Positions 22,798 through 31,136 of a stretch of 36,142 nucleotides of DNA are shown in pieces (the first letter of the stretch is position 1; every line of letters starts with the position of its first letter). Where the stretch lies: positions 1 through 36,142 of the forward strand of contig JBAYJY010000025.1 in assembly GCA_041664945.1 (NCBI GenBank), written 5' to 3'. Made by a program: the position numbers and the translations under genes. Source of the DNA: JBAYJY01 sp041664945 (GTDB taxonomy: Bacteria > UBP15 > UBA6099). The notes below the pieces were generated by a model that was not told the origin of the DNA, made no database searches, and worked only from the letters and a program-made list of their open reading frames with translations.

Positions 22798-24936
22798 ATG
22801 AAAAAAGCGACGATGTTGGCGGCGGCGATAGTGATGTTGATCGGAACCGGCAGTTTTGCTCTCGGGCTTGGCGGCGCGGTCTCGGTGTTTTCCGAGGGCG
22901 CGAAGGCTCCATATCCAAGTTTTCTTTTCGACAATACGCCCGACATCGCGAGCGTGACTCAGACGCCCTCAAAGCCGCTCGCCGGCCAGAAGGTTAAGGT
23001 CAGCGCGGTTGTGACGAACGACTCGACCCGCGCCTCGATGCCCGTCAAAAGTGTTTTCATTTTCTTCTCCGCCGACGGCGGCGCTGCTTGGGATTCGGCT
23101 GAAATGATCCGCAGCGACAGCGATTCCGATTACTTTTTCGCATATCTCCCGGCGGCTCCCGCCGGAGCGCGCGTTGTATATTACATTCAGGCGACCGACA
23201 CCGCAGGCGGCATGACCACCGAGATGCCCGGCCCGGCTGTTGTCGAGAAGGATTCCTACAGGAACATGGTCGGCATAGACGATATCAGCGAGGGCGAGGA
23301 CGCCGTCCCGGCCGACATCGACATCCGGCGACTCGAAGCCGGTTACGACGATCAGTACATGTACGTCCATCTCGTTCTCGAAGGCAAGCCCGGCAAGGGC
23401 GACATCAGCAAGAAGGGAATGTATGCCTATCTGATTCCGGTTCTGAATCTCGATAAGAATACGGGCGGCATTTCCGAGCTGTTCAACGTGCCGCTGCTGG
23501 CTTATGCCCCGATTCTGTCGAGCTACCTCGGCGTCGGCCCTTCCGGACTTTTCAGCCTCTCTGAAGTTATGAAAACTAAAAAGAGCATTGAAGGCTCGGA
23601 CGTTAAGCTGAAAAAAGGCGATAACGATTTGTTCTTCCGGTTCAACCGCGCGGCGTTGGGCGAGAACAAAAGCGGAAAATTCGAAATTGGAGCGCTTACC
23701 GCCGCCATTAAAACGATGGACGGGCTTCTGCCTTGGGAAGCGACTTCCTACCTGACATTTATTCTCAAGAACCACGAATACACCGTTGGAAGCGAGGACC
23801 CGGCGCCTGTTGCGTTCAAAGCGGGCGCGGCGCAGGCGGACATCACGCCGCCGGTTGGAACGCCGCTCTCCGGTTACGGCGAACGCATGGGCAAGGCGTC
23901 GACGGGCATTCACGACCCGCTCATGGCGCAGGCGCTCGTTCTCGATGCGGGCGGCGAGAAAGTCGTCTTCGTCACCGCCGACTTTTTCATGATGCGACGC
24001 AGTCTCTACAAGCAGATCGCACAGCTCGCCGAGAAGGCGACCGGGATTCCGCGCGACCGCATCATGATCTCCGGCTCACACGCGCATTCATCGTCAGGCG
24101 CCCTGTTTCCCGAACTGGCGCTGCTCGGCGGCGCTTACAATAAGGACGTTTACGAAAAGACGAGGCAGAAGTTTGTCGACCTGATTGTGGAGGCGAATAA
24201 GAAAATGCAGCCCGCGCGTGTCGGCGCGGGGCAGACTCAGGCCGCGGGGCTGAACGTCAACAGGCGCGAAGACGGCGGACCGACGGACCCCGACCTGCGC
24301 ATTCTCCGCGTGGACGACCTCAAAGGCAAGCCGATCGCCGTTCTTTATAATTTCTCCGCCCACCCGACCGTCATGGGCGGCGGCAATCTTCTGTTCTCGG
24401 CGGAATATCCCGGCTCGACCCGCAAGTATATGGCGAAACAGTTTCCCGGCTCCGTCGTGATGTTCGCCAACAGCTCGCTCGGCAATTCCGGTCCGGGCTG
24501 CCCCGGCGACTGCGGCGGCGGGTTTGATACTATTGAAAAACAGGGCGAACTGATGACGGGCTTCATCAGCGCCGCAATGAAGAATATCACGACAACGGAG
24601 AAGGCCAAGTTCACGTTTCTGACCGAGGAAATCCTGATGAACTCCGCTTTCAACACATGGATAACGATGGACGCGTTGCGGATCGGCGATGCCGCATTCG
24701 TCACCGCGCCCGGCGAGCCATACGTCGAAATCGGATTCCCGGTGAAGAAAGCCGCCGCGGACGGCGGTTTCCCGATCTGTTTCCTGATGGGAGTCACCAA
24801 TGACGGCATCGGATACATTATTCCCAAGGAATGGTACGACAAGCACGTCTATGAAGCTCTGTTTGCAATCTTCGGGCCGATGGAAGGCGAGTTCCTCCGT
24901 GACAGCATGGTCTCTATGATAAAGGAATTGAAGTAG
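22798..24936 (+). CDS. Exported neutral/alkaline ceramidase-like hydrolase
   Basis: 712 residues, GAGGGG upstream of the ATG. Signal peptide at 1-22 (MLAAAIVMLIGTGSFALG). Residues ~35-145 are an Ig-like beta domain (VKVSAVVTNDST; VVYYIQATDTAGG); ~150-330 a second beta region. From ~340 to the end is the neutral ceramidase domain: AAQADITPPVGTPLSGYGER, IMISGSHAHSSS with metal-binding histidines, and FSAHPTVMG. Ceramidases cleave N-acyl-sphingosine, but bacterial members may act on other lipids or sugars; the substrate is unknown. The long N-terminal part, and the absence of the usual C-terminal Ig domain as far as I can see, set it apart from the classical enzyme. Confidence 0.82.
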   Translation: MKKATMLAAAIVMLIGTGSFALGLGGAVSVFSEGAKAPYPSFLFDNTPDIASVTQTPSKPLAGQKVKVSAVVTNDSTRASMPVKSVFIFFSADGGAAWDSAEMIRSDSDSDYFFAYLPAAPAGARVVYYIQATDTAGGMTTEMPGPAVVEKDSYRNMVGIDDISEGEDAVPADIDIRRLEAGYDDQYMYVHLVLEGKPGKGDISKKGMYAYLIPVLNLDKNTGGISELFNVPLLAYAPILSSYLGVGPSGLFSLSEVMKTKKSIEGSDVKLKKGDNDLFFRFNRAALGENKSGKFEIGALTAAIKTMDGLLPWEATSYLTFILKNHEYTVGSEDPAPVAFKAGAAQADITPPVGTPLSGYGERMGKASTGIHDPLMAQALVLDAGGEKVVFVTADFFMMRRSLYKQIAQLAEKATGIPRDRIMISGSHAHSSSGALFPELALLGGAYNKDVYEKTRQKFVDLIVEANKKMQPARVGAGQTQAAGLNVNRREDGGPTDPDLRILRVDDLKGKPIAVLYNFSAHPTVMGGGNLLFSAEYPGSTRKYMAKQFPGSVVMFANSSLGNSGPGCPGDCGGGFDTIEKQGELMTGFISAAMKNITTTEKAKFTFLTEEILMNSAFNTWITMDALRIGDAAFVTAPGEPYVEIGFPVKKAAADGGFPICFLMGVTNDGIGYIIPKEWYDKHVYEALFAIFGPMEGEFLRDSMVSMIKELK

Positions 24937-24952
24937 ACGTTGTTTTCGTTGT

Positions 24953-24981
24953 TTGAAATATAAAAACGCGAATGGTATAAT
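24953..24981 (+). promoter_or_regulatory. Promoter of the thiamin operon
   Basis: TTGAAA (24953-24958), 17-base spacer, TATAAT (24976-24981) with an extended -10 TGG. It is nine bases upstream of the TPP aptamer. Confidence 0.8.
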
Positions 24982-24989
24982 ATTTTTGG

Positions 24990-25063
24990 CCGCTGGGGGC
25001 GCCGAAAGGCTGAGAAGAAACCCTGAGCACCTGATCCGGGTAATGCCGGCGTAGGGAATGCGG
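24990..25063 (+). promoter_or_regulatory. TPP (THI-element) riboswitch aptamer
   Basis: Contains the conserved GGCTGAGA, ACCCTGAGCACCTGATCCGG, TAATGCC and GCGTAGGGAA segments, closed by a CCGC/GCGG P1 stem. Binds thiamin pyrophosphate and should repress the downstream thi genes when TPP is plentiful. Confidence 0.95.
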
Positions 25064-25074
25064 TGGAACAGGCG

Positions 25075-25106
25075 ACCGTTCCGCTCCCGGCGAGGACGGT
25101 TTTTTT
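25075..25106 (+). terminator. Riboswitch expression platform (terminator overlapping the ribosome site)
   Basis: ACCGT (25075-25079) pairs with ACGGT (25096-25100), with an inner CGC/GCG, followed by seven T residues that run straight into the thiE ATG. The only ribosome site, GAGGA (25092-25096), lies in the stem, so the hairpin could block both transcription and translation. Confidence 0.65.
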
Positions 25107-26177
25107 ATGGCTGATAAATCTAAAAGATCGATTTACAGGGCGCTCGACGCCAATCTTAACCGCGCGGTGGAAGGCGTTCGCGTGGCTGAGGACGTAGTCA
25201 GATTCGGGCATGACGACGGAGCGCTCGCGGCGCGGTTCCGAAAGGTTCGACACGGTCTGCGCGCCGCAGCCGGTATGCTTCCCGGTGGCGCGGAAGCGCT
25301 TGTGGCCGCCCGCGATTCACGGGGCGATGTCGCCAGAAACGCGCCGCCTGTCGCGGCGTCTCAAAAGAGGGATGTCCTCGCCGTGAATCTTAAACGCGCT
25401 CAGGAAGCGGCCCGCGTTCTCGAAGAGATTTCCAAACAGTTCAGCACAGCCGCAGCCGCGCAATTCGGCGAAATGAGATTCAATCTGTACGATCTCGAAC
25501 GCGACGCAGCACGCTATTTCGGCTCGATCGGCGGCCCGCGCAGGATGCCGAAGACGCCGTTTCTGTATGCTGTCGCCAGCTATGAAGACTTTTATTCAGG
25601 CGGCTCGTTCAAGACGCTTAAGGCGCTGCTCAGCGCCGGCGCAGGCATGATTCAGTTGCGCGACAAGAATGTTGAAGACAAGGAGCGGCTGGCGCGCGCG
25701 TTGCGGGTCGGGCGCTATTTCAAAAACAAAAATTCATTATTCGTTGTTAATGACAGAGTCGATCTTGCGCTTGCGGCCGGTTCGGATGTCGTGCATCTCG
25801 GACAGGACGACCTGCCGGTCGCGGAGGGGCGGAAGATAGCGGGCGATAAATTGCTGATCGGTTTTTCGTCGCATTCTTATGCGCAGGCAATGAAGGGATT
25901 GGAGCAGAAGCCGGACTATCTGGCTGTCGGCCCGATTTTCTCAAGCCCGACGAAGCCCGGCGGCAAGCCGGTGACTCCGAAGCTCATCGAGCGTGTTGCG
26001 GCAAAGGCCGGCGATATTCCCATCGTGGCCATCGGCGGAATCACGGTAGGGAATACCGAACAGGTTTTCGACGCGGGCGCTTCCGGCGCGGCGATGATCT
26101 CCGCATTGACCGGCTCGCGCGATCTCGAAAAGACGCTTGCGTCGATAAACGAGATCATAGAGCGGAAACGCCGGTGA
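25107..26177 (+). CDS. thiE: Thiamin-phosphate synthase with N-terminal extension domain
   Basis: 356 residues. Residues ~155-350 are the TIM-barrel TMP synthase: GAGMIQLRDKN, FVVNDRVDLALAAGSDVVHL, VGPIFSSPTKPGGKP and IVAIGGITVGNTEQVF. It joins the thiazole phosphate and pyrimidine pyrophosphate to give thiamin phosphate. Residues 1-140 form the helical domain (RALDANLNRAVEGVRVAEDV; ARVLEEISKQFST) known from cyanobacterial and some other long ThiE proteins; its role is unclear. First gene of the TPP-controlled operon. Confidence 0.93.
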   Translation: MADKSKRSIYRALDANLNRAVEGVRVAEDVVRFGHDDGALAARFRKVRHGLRAAAGMLPGGAEALVAARDSRGDVARNAPPVAASQKRDVLAVNLKRAQEAARVLEEISKQFSTAAAAQFGEMRFNLYDLERDAARYFGSIGGPRRMPKTPFLYAVASYEDFYSGGSFKTLKALLSAGAGMIQLRDKNVEDKERLARALRVGRYFKNKNSLFVVNDRVDLALAAGSDVVHLGQDDLPVAEGRKIAGDKLLIGFSSHSYAQAMKGLEQKPDYLAVGPIFSSPTKPGGKPVTPKLIERVAAKAGDIPIVAIGGITVGNTEQVFDAGASGAAMISALTGSRDLEKTLASINEIIERKRR

Positions 26178-26231
26178 ATTAGACATTGCGAGTTCAGTTA
26201 TTTTGGGCGCGGCATTGCTGGCCGTAAGGCG

Positions 26232-26328
26232 CGTCATTGCGAGCGGAGCGCGGCAATCCCGGACATGGAGATGGAAATTGAGTTCGGGATTGCTTCGTCA
26301 GCCACAACGCGGCTTCCTCGCAACGACG
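26232..26328. repeat. Dispersed palindromic intergenic repeat (REP-like)
   Basis: CGTCATTGCGAGCGGAGCGC at the left end and GGCTTCCTCGCAACGACG at the right end form imperfect inverted arms around CAATCCCG/CGGGATTG. This type is common in genomes of uncultured bacteria. It lies between thiE and thiS and could attenuate or stabilise the message. Confidence 0.85.
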
Positions 26329-26368
26329 TTTTTCAGAATAGGCAGAAGTGGCATTTAAGGAGAACGAA

Positions 26369-26593
26369 ATGTCGGGCGAAGAAAACAAAACGATTGAAGT
26401 GACGATAAACGGCGACAAGAGAAGCGTGCCGGCCGGCCTGACGGTGAACGGGTTGCTTGACCATTTGAATGTAAAAAAAGCGGCCGCCGTGGTTGAACAC
26501 AATCGCACGGTTCTGAAACAGAGAGAGAACGACGTTGTAATGATAAATGAAGGCGATACGCTCGAGATCGTTCGATTCGTCGGCGGCGGATAA
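26369..26593 (+). CDS. thiS: Sulfur carrier protein ThiS
   Basis: 74 residues from the ATG at 26369, chosen because AAGGAG (26357-26362) lies six bases upstream; an upstream GTG at 26348 would add seven residues. Ubiquitin-like fold with VTINGDKRSVPAGLTVNGLL and the C-terminal GGG, whose last Gly carries the thiocarboxylate used by ThiG. ThiF, needed for its activation, is not in the window. Confidence 0.93.
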   Translation: MSGEENKTIEVTINGDKRSVPAGLTVNGLLDHLNVKKAAAVVEHNRTVLKQRENDVVMINEGDTLEIVRFVGGG

Positions 26594-26686
26594 AAAGAAT
26601 AAACCACGGTGACACGGAGAGCTTTATGGGGCGGAATTAATAACCGCCTATGAGAAATATAAACGAAATAACACAGGGGAGGCGTT

Positions 26687-27472
26687 ATGGCAGAAGACAA
26701 AGAACTTAAAGTAGGGAAGCACACGTTCAAGTCGAGGCTGTTTGTGGGGACCGGGAAATATTCGAGTTTTCCGATAATGAAGGATGCGCTCGACGCTTCC
26801 GGCGCTCAGTTGGTGACGTTCGCCGTGCGGCGCGTGAACATAGACAATCCGAACGAGGAGTCTCTGCTGGACTATATCGACCGCGACCGCTACACGCTGT
26901 TGCCGAACACGGCGGGCTGCGCGACGGCGGAAGAGGCGGTGCGTGTTGCGCGATTGGCGCGCGGCGCCGGGATCAACGACCTCGTTAAGCTCGAAGTCAT
27001 TGACGATCCGGAAACATTGCTGCCGGACGTTGTCGGGACCATCGAAGCGACAAAGATACTCGCGAGCGAAGGGTTCACGGTGATGGTGTACACGACGGGC
27101 GATCCGATTGTGGCGAAGAGGCTTGTGGACGCGGGAGCGGCGGCGGTTATGCCGTTGGCGTCGCCGATCGGGTCGGGGCAGGGGATAATCGATTTCAATT
27201 TCATTAAGCTGATAGTGAAGCGGTTCAGCGGTGTCGTGCCGATAGTGGTGGACGCCGGGCTGGGCGTGCCGTCGGACGCGGCGCAGGCGATGGAGCTCGG
27301 CGCGGACGCCGTTTTGATCAACACGGCGATAGCGAAGGCGGCGGACCCGATAGCGATGGCGCGGGCGATGAAACTCGGAGTCGAGGCGGGGCGTCTGGCC
27401 TATCTGTCAGGCCGGATGGCGAAGATCGAGATAGCTTCGCCGAGCAGCCCGACCAAGGGCGTGATAAAGTAA
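26687..27472 (+). CDS. thiG: Thiazole synthase ThiG
   Basis: 261 residues with GGGAGG before the ATG. Typical features: FKSRLFVGTGKYSSFPIMKD, the Lys-containing LVKLEVIDDPETLLPD, VMPLASPIGSGQGI and VVDAGLGVPSDAAQAMELGA. Makes the thiazole phosphate from deoxyxylulose phosphate, dehydroglycine and ThiS thiocarboxylate. The glycine source (ThiO or ThiH) must be elsewhere. Upstream spacer holds another common environmental repeat (ACCACGGTGACACGGAGA). Confidence 0.95.
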   Translation: MAEDKELKVGKHTFKSRLFVGTGKYSSFPIMKDALDASGAQLVTFAVRRVNIDNPNEESLLDYIDRDRYTLLPNTAGCATAEEAVRVARLARGAGINDLVKLEVIDDPETLLPDVVGTIEATKILASEGFTVMVYTTGDPIVAKRLVDAGAAAVMPLASPIGSGQGIIDFNFIKLIVKRFSGVVPIVVDAGLGVPSDAAQAMELGADAVLINTAIAKAADPIAMARAMKLGVEAGRLAYLSGRMAKIEIASPSSPTKGVIK

Positions 27473-27524
27473 TAGACGATAAGCAACTGAAGAAAGGCCG
27501 CAAATAAAACGGAAGAAGGACGAA

Positions 27525-28817
27525 ATGACTCTTATTGACAAAGCGAAGCAGGGAACGATCACGGCGGACATGAAGACGGTCGCGCGGAACGAAGGCGTCG
27601 CGCCTGAGTTCGTGCGGAGCGAGATAGCGGCGGGCCGCATCGTAATAACTAAGAATGTGCGAAGGAAATGCCTCGAACTCGAAGGCGTCGGAAACGGGCT
27701 GAGGACGAAGGTCAACGCGAATCTCGGCACGTCGAAGGAATGCTGTTCGCTGAAGGGCGAGCTCGAGAAACTCCACAGCGCTTTGGACGCGAAGACGGAC
27801 GCCGTGATGGATTTGAGCACGGGCGGCGACATCCGAAAAATCCGGAAGGCGATTCTGGCGGAATGCCCGAAGCCGCTCGGAACGGTGCCGCTGTATGAAG
27901 TGTTCGTTACGAAGGCTGCCAGTTGCCGCGGCAAATTCGAGTTTGACGTCGACGAGCTTTTCGACAAGATCGAGGAGCAGGCGGAGGACGGAGTGGACTT
28001 CATGACGGTACACTGCGGCCTCACGCAGACGGCGCTGGAGCGGCTGAGGCATACGAAACGGGTTACCGGCATAGTCAGCCGGGGCGGCGCGTTCATCGCC
28101 GCGTGGATGACGCGCACGGGCAATGAGAACCCGCTCTATGAACATTACGACCGGCTGATGAAGATATGCAGAAAATACGACGTGACGATAAGCCTCGGCG
28201 ACGGGTTGAGGCCGGGTTGCCTCGCGGACGCTTCGGACCGCCCGATGATTCAGGAGATGCTGATTCTCGGCGAACTGGCCGAGAGGGCGCTCGAAAACGG
28301 AGTTCAGGCGATTATCGAGGGGCCCGGCCACATGCCGCTCGACGAGATAGCCGCGAACGTAAAGTTGCAGAAATCGGTTTGCAAGGGCGCGCCGTATTAT
28401 GTGCTCGGCCCTCTGGTGACGGATGTCGCTCCGGGTTACGACCACATCACGTCTGCGATAGGCGGGGCGATCGCCGCATGGGCAGGCGCCGATTTTCTAT
28501 GTTATGTGACGCCGACGGAGCATCTCGGACTGCCGGGTCCGAAGGACGTTCGCGAGGGCGTGATGGCCGCGCGGATCGCGGCGCACGCGGCTGACGTCAT
28601 TAAGCTTGCGGACAGGAAATGGGATCGCGACATGTCTGTTGCGAGGAAGTCTCTGAATTGGGAAGCGCAGGAAAAGCTCAGCGTCGATCCTTCGAAGTTC
28701 GACATCATCAAAAAAAGCCTGAAGAAGAAAAAAGGCTCGAAAGATAAAACCTGCACGATGTGCGGCGAGTTCTGCGCCTATGAAGTCAGCGAGGAATTGA
28801 ACAAAAGCGCGAACTGA
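27525..28817 (+). CDS. thiC: Phosphomethylpyrimidine synthase ThiC
   Basis: 430 residues, AAGGA upstream: the short-type ThiC. Characteristic stretches: RKCLELEGVGNGLRTKVNAN, YEVFVTKAASCRGKFEFDV, DGVDFMTVHCGLTQ, DGLRPGCLADASDRP and IIEGPGHMPLDEIA. A radical SAM enzyme that rearranges aminoimidazole ribotide to HMP phosphate. The C-terminal cluster motif reads CTMCGEFC, CX2CX3C as counted here. BzaF (a ThiC paralogue) is unlikely because of the TPP riboswitch and thiE-thiS-thiG context. Ends the operon. Confidence 0.93.
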   Translation: MTLIDKAKQGTITADMKTVARNEGVAPEFVRSEIAAGRIVITKNVRRKCLELEGVGNGLRTKVNANLGTSKECCSLKGELEKLHSALDAKTDAVMDLSTGGDIRKIRKAILAECPKPLGTVPLYEVFVTKAASCRGKFEFDVDELFDKIEEQAEDGVDFMTVHCGLTQTALERLRHTKRVTGIVSRGGAFIAAWMTRTGNENPLYEHYDRLMKICRKYDVTISLGDGLRPGCLADASDRPMIQEMLILGELAERALENGVQAIIEGPGHMPLDEIAANVKLQKSVCKGAPYYVLGPLVTDVAPGYDHITSAIGGAIAAWAGADFLCYVTPTEHLGLPGPKDVREGVMAARIAAHAADVIKLADRKWDRDMSVARKSLNWEAQEKLSVDPSKFDIIKKSLKKKKGSKDKTCTMCGEFCAYEVSEELNKSAN

Positions 28818-28862
28818 CTTGAGATATTCGTAATCAGTTAACGTTTTAAATACTGACATAAA

Positions 28863-28897
28863 AAAACGGGCGAAAGAATGATGATTCGCCCGTTTTT
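28863..28897. terminator. Bidirectional terminator between thiC and a small convergent gene
   Basis: Perfect 12-bp stem (28863-28874 and 28885-28896) with a 10-base loop, an A run on the left and a T run on the right, so it can work in both directions. Confidence 0.9.
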
Positions 28898-28919
28898 GTT
28901 TTTAGCGATGCGTTAAGCG

Positions 28920-29096
28920 TTATGCTGATATGTCAATCCTGTTGACTTCGGCGATGTTCGAGAGCGGTTTGACTTCGGCGCGAACGGCGTCGTTGAAGGC
29001 GTGCAAAAGCTGAATCAGCGCCTGCCCGCGACTCGCGTGGGATTGCTGAATGATCGCTCCTGAATAATCCGCTTGTCCTGTCGGCGTGACTGTCAT
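28920..29096 (-). CDS. Small conserved-looking protein of unknown function
   Basis: 58 residues, start ATG at 29094-29096, with AAGGTGA about eight bases upstream. Content: MTVTPTGQADYSGAIIQQSH, a helical middle (ASRGQALIQLLHAFNDAV), then SNIAEVNRIDISA. GC content and codon use match the surrounding chromosome, and a shared terminator follows it. Too short for many gene finders. No family recognised. Confidence 0.6.
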   Translation of the reverse strand: MTVTPTGQADYSGAIIQQSHASRGQALIQLLHAFNDAVRAEVKPLSNIAEVNRIDISA

Positions 29097-29285
29097 TGCC
29101 GATCACCTTCTTCTTTTCAGTTTCTTGCGGCTTCGATGATCCGGAAATCCGTCCGAAACATCAAAAACCAATTGCATCTATTCCATCATTTTATTTATCG
29201 GCGCATTTGAACTAAACTTTAGCGGATATAAAAAATGATAGCCGGAAATCGCGGTTCTGCGGTCGGGCCGGCCAAGCGGGATGAA

Positions 29286-30383
29286 ATGAGCGGGGAAAAA
29301 GATAAAAGAGTGGCGGTGGCGATGAGCGGCGGAGTGGACAGCTCTGTGGCTGCATTGCTGCTCAAACGGCAGGGATACGACGTCGCTGGGGTGAATATGA
29401 AGCTCTTCACCGCGGCGCCCGGCCTTCCGGAGGACGGCGGCGTCTGCTGCTCCGCGGAGTCATCCGACGCGGCGCGCGCGGTTTGCAACGCGCTCGACAT
29501 ACCTTTCTACTGCCTGAACTTCGAGGACATGTTCGAGTCGGAAGTGATTCAGCCGTTCGCGGACGCCTATCTCGCCGGCCGGACTCCGAATCCCTGTGTG
29601 GAATGCAACCGCCGCCTGAAGTTCGACGCGTTATTGAAAAAGATGCTCGCCGCGGGCTTCGACGCGCTCGCGACAGGGCATTACGCCGGAATCAGGCGTG
29701 ACGGGGCCGAATGGCGCCTCGTCCGGGGCGCGGACAGGAAGAAGGATCAGTCATACTTCCTCTATATGCTCGGCAGCGGGCAGTTCGAACATCTGATGTT
29801 TCCAAACGGTGAATACACGAAGGAGCAAATCCGGGAGATTGCGGCGGAAGCCGGACTTCCGACCGCCGTTCGACCCGAAAGTCAGGAGATTTGCTTCGTA
29901 CGCGAACAGACGTACGGCAAGGTGATAGAGAGAATACGTCCGGGAAGCGTGAGTCGGGGCAGGATAGTCGACACGCGCGGAAATGTCATAGGAGAGCACC
30001 GCGGCATTGTGCACTATACGGTCGGGCAGCGCAGGTGGCTTAACATCGCCGCGACGGACCCGCTTTACGTCATTGAGATTCGCGCGGCTGAAAATACCGT
30101 CGTGGCCGGAGGCCGGGAAGAACTTATGTCGGGCGGACTCGAGTTCGACGCCGCCTGCTTCATCTCGAAGCCCCCGGAAAGCGGGACCGGCGTGGAGGCT
30201 CAGATACGCTATAACGCCGCGCCGGTGGCGGCGACATACGAAGGTCCGGCTGGCGACGGGGACGCGCATAGAGTCATTTTCGAGAAACCTCAGAGGGCGG
30301 TGGCTCCGGGCCAGGCTTGTGTTTTATATTCCGGGGATCTGCTCCTGGGCGGCGGATCTATAGTTCGACGTATTCTTATATAG
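29286..30383 (+). CDS. mnmA: tRNA-specific 2-thiouridylase MnmA
   Basis: 365 residues from the ATG at 29286 (an in-frame ATG at 29235 would add 17). PP-loop SGGVDSS at residues 14-20; catalytic cysteines in RTPNPCVECNRRLKFDAL and ESQEICFV; downstream GQRRWLNI and the C-terminal beta domain (PPESGTGVEAQIRYNAAP then FEKPQRAVAPGQACVLY). Puts sulfur on U34 of Lys, Glu and Gln tRNAs, taking it from a cysteine desulfurase route. Divergent from the small gene at 28920-29096. Confidence 0.96.
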   Translation: MSGEKDKRVAVAMSGGVDSSVAALLLKRQGYDVAGVNMKLFTAAPGLPEDGGVCCSAESSDAARAVCNALDIPFYCLNFEDMFESEVIQPFADAYLAGRTPNPCVECNRRLKFDALLKKMLAAGFDALATGHYAGIRRDGAEWRLVRGADRKKDQSYFLYMLGSGQFEHLMFPNGEYTKEQIREIAAEAGLPTAVRPESQEICFVREQTYGKVIERIRPGSVSRGRIVDTRGNVIGEHRGIVHYTVGQRRWLNIAATDPLYVIEIRAAENTVVAGGREELMSGGLEFDAACFISKPPESGTGVEAQIRYNAAPVAATYEGPAGDGDAHRVIFEKPQRAVAPGQACVLYSGDLLLGGGSIVRRILI

Positions 30384-30613
30384 ATGTCCCTTTATTAAAT
30401 ACCTCTCAAAAGTAAATCCATAGCATAATCCATGTGAATGGTTGCGCTGTGTCAAATCATTACAAATCCTGTTTCGGATTTGCCACACTGGATTTGCCGT
30501 ACAATCAAAGCCTGACATAAAATAAATATTTTCGGCGTTATGTTGTAGGAAGTTGCGGGTTTTGTCATAGAGGAACAAAGGGGCAGACCATTGCATTGAA
30601 TGAGAGTCGAATA
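30384..30613. other. Spacer with hairpin
   Basis: No gene. A perfect 7-bp hairpin CAAATCC/GGATTTG (30463-30482) with outer GTGT/ACAC pairing; the arm sequence GGATTTGCC recurs at 30490-30498. No T run follows. Confidence 0.4.
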
Positions 30614-30787
30614 ATGAATGAACAGGCATTCGATTTCATAGGGAAAAAGCAGATGGAGGAAATTTTAACATTAGTGGAAGTATTGACAGATGACAAAGAT
30701 AAAACCCGCACAGGATCGATGTTTTTTGAGAAATATCTTTTTTGCCGCCTTGACAAGAAGGGCAAAGCTGATGTATTTATAAGTTAG
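30614..30787 (+). CDS. Small hypothetical protein (doubtful)
   Basis: 57 residues from the ATG at 30614. Charged and helical (FIGKKQMEEILTLVEVLTDD then TGSMFFEKYLFCRLDKKGK). GAGAG ten bases upstream is a weak ribosome site; an in-frame TTG at 30596 is the alternative. It is more AT-rich than the flanking genes. No family recognised. Confidence 0.35.
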   Translation: MNEQAFDFIGKKQMEEILTLVEVLTDDKDKTRTGSMFFEKYLFCRLDKKGKADVFIS

Positions 30788-30896
30788 TGAATGTCGTTAA
30801 ACAGGCTCAATGTAGTTCAAAGAAGCGAAAGTGGACAAAAAAAGACCATTGTTTAACAAAGTACAAAATAATTCTAATAAATTTATTTTCAAGGTA

Positions 30897-30924
30897 TTGA
30901 CATTTTGGAAATAAGAAGTAATAT
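30897..30924 (+). promoter_or_regulatory. Promoter of the lysine-rich mini-gene
   Basis: TTGACA (30897-30902), 16-base spacer, TAATAT (30919-30924), about 48 bp before the ATG at 30972. Confidence 0.75.
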
Positions 30925-30971
30925 ATGCAACTATAGTCAATCATTGTTCTAAAGGAAGGAGGTGGAAAATA

Positions 30972-31073
30972 ATGGCGAAGAAGGTAGCGAAAAAGGCAGT
31001 GAAGAAAGCAGCCCCGAAGAAAGTCGCGAAAAAGGTTGTGAAGAAAGCGGCCCCGAAGAAAAAGAAAAAATAA
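30972..31073 (+). CDS. 33-residue lysine/alanine-rich, histone-H1-like peptide
   Basis: ATG preceded by a strong AAGGAGG. Composition is only K, A, V, P and M: MAKKVAKKAVKKAAPK, then a second copy KVAKKVVKKAAPK, then KKKK. It resembles the tails of bacterial H1-like (HctB/AlgP-type) proteins that bind DNA non-specifically. A near-consensus promoter and a strong terminator frame it as an independent, probably highly expressed, transcript. Too short for standard gene calls. Probable nucleoid or RNA-binding peptide by composition only. Confidence 0.75.
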   Translation: MAKKVAKKAVKKAAPKKVAKKVVKKAAPKKKKK

Positions 31074-31107
31074 GTATCTGTTTGCGGTGATCAATGCAAT
31101 CGCATTG

Positions 31108-31136
31108 AAAAAGGGGAACAAAAGTTCCCCTTTTTT
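31108..31136 (+). terminator. Strong rho-independent terminator
   Basis: Stem AAAAAGGGGAAC/GTTCCCCTTTTT, AAAA loop, six T residues. A second hairpin, CAATGC/GCATTG (31092-31107), abuts it. Confidence 0.92.

Noticed and set aside
22969..23913. 314-residue minus-strand frame opposite the ceramidase gene
   Set aside because: Antisense to a well-supported gene in high-GC DNA, Arg-rich with no motif; a shadow frame.
27318..28445. 375-residue minus-strand frame opposite thiC
   Set aside because: Fully antisense to thiC with biased composition and no recognisable content.
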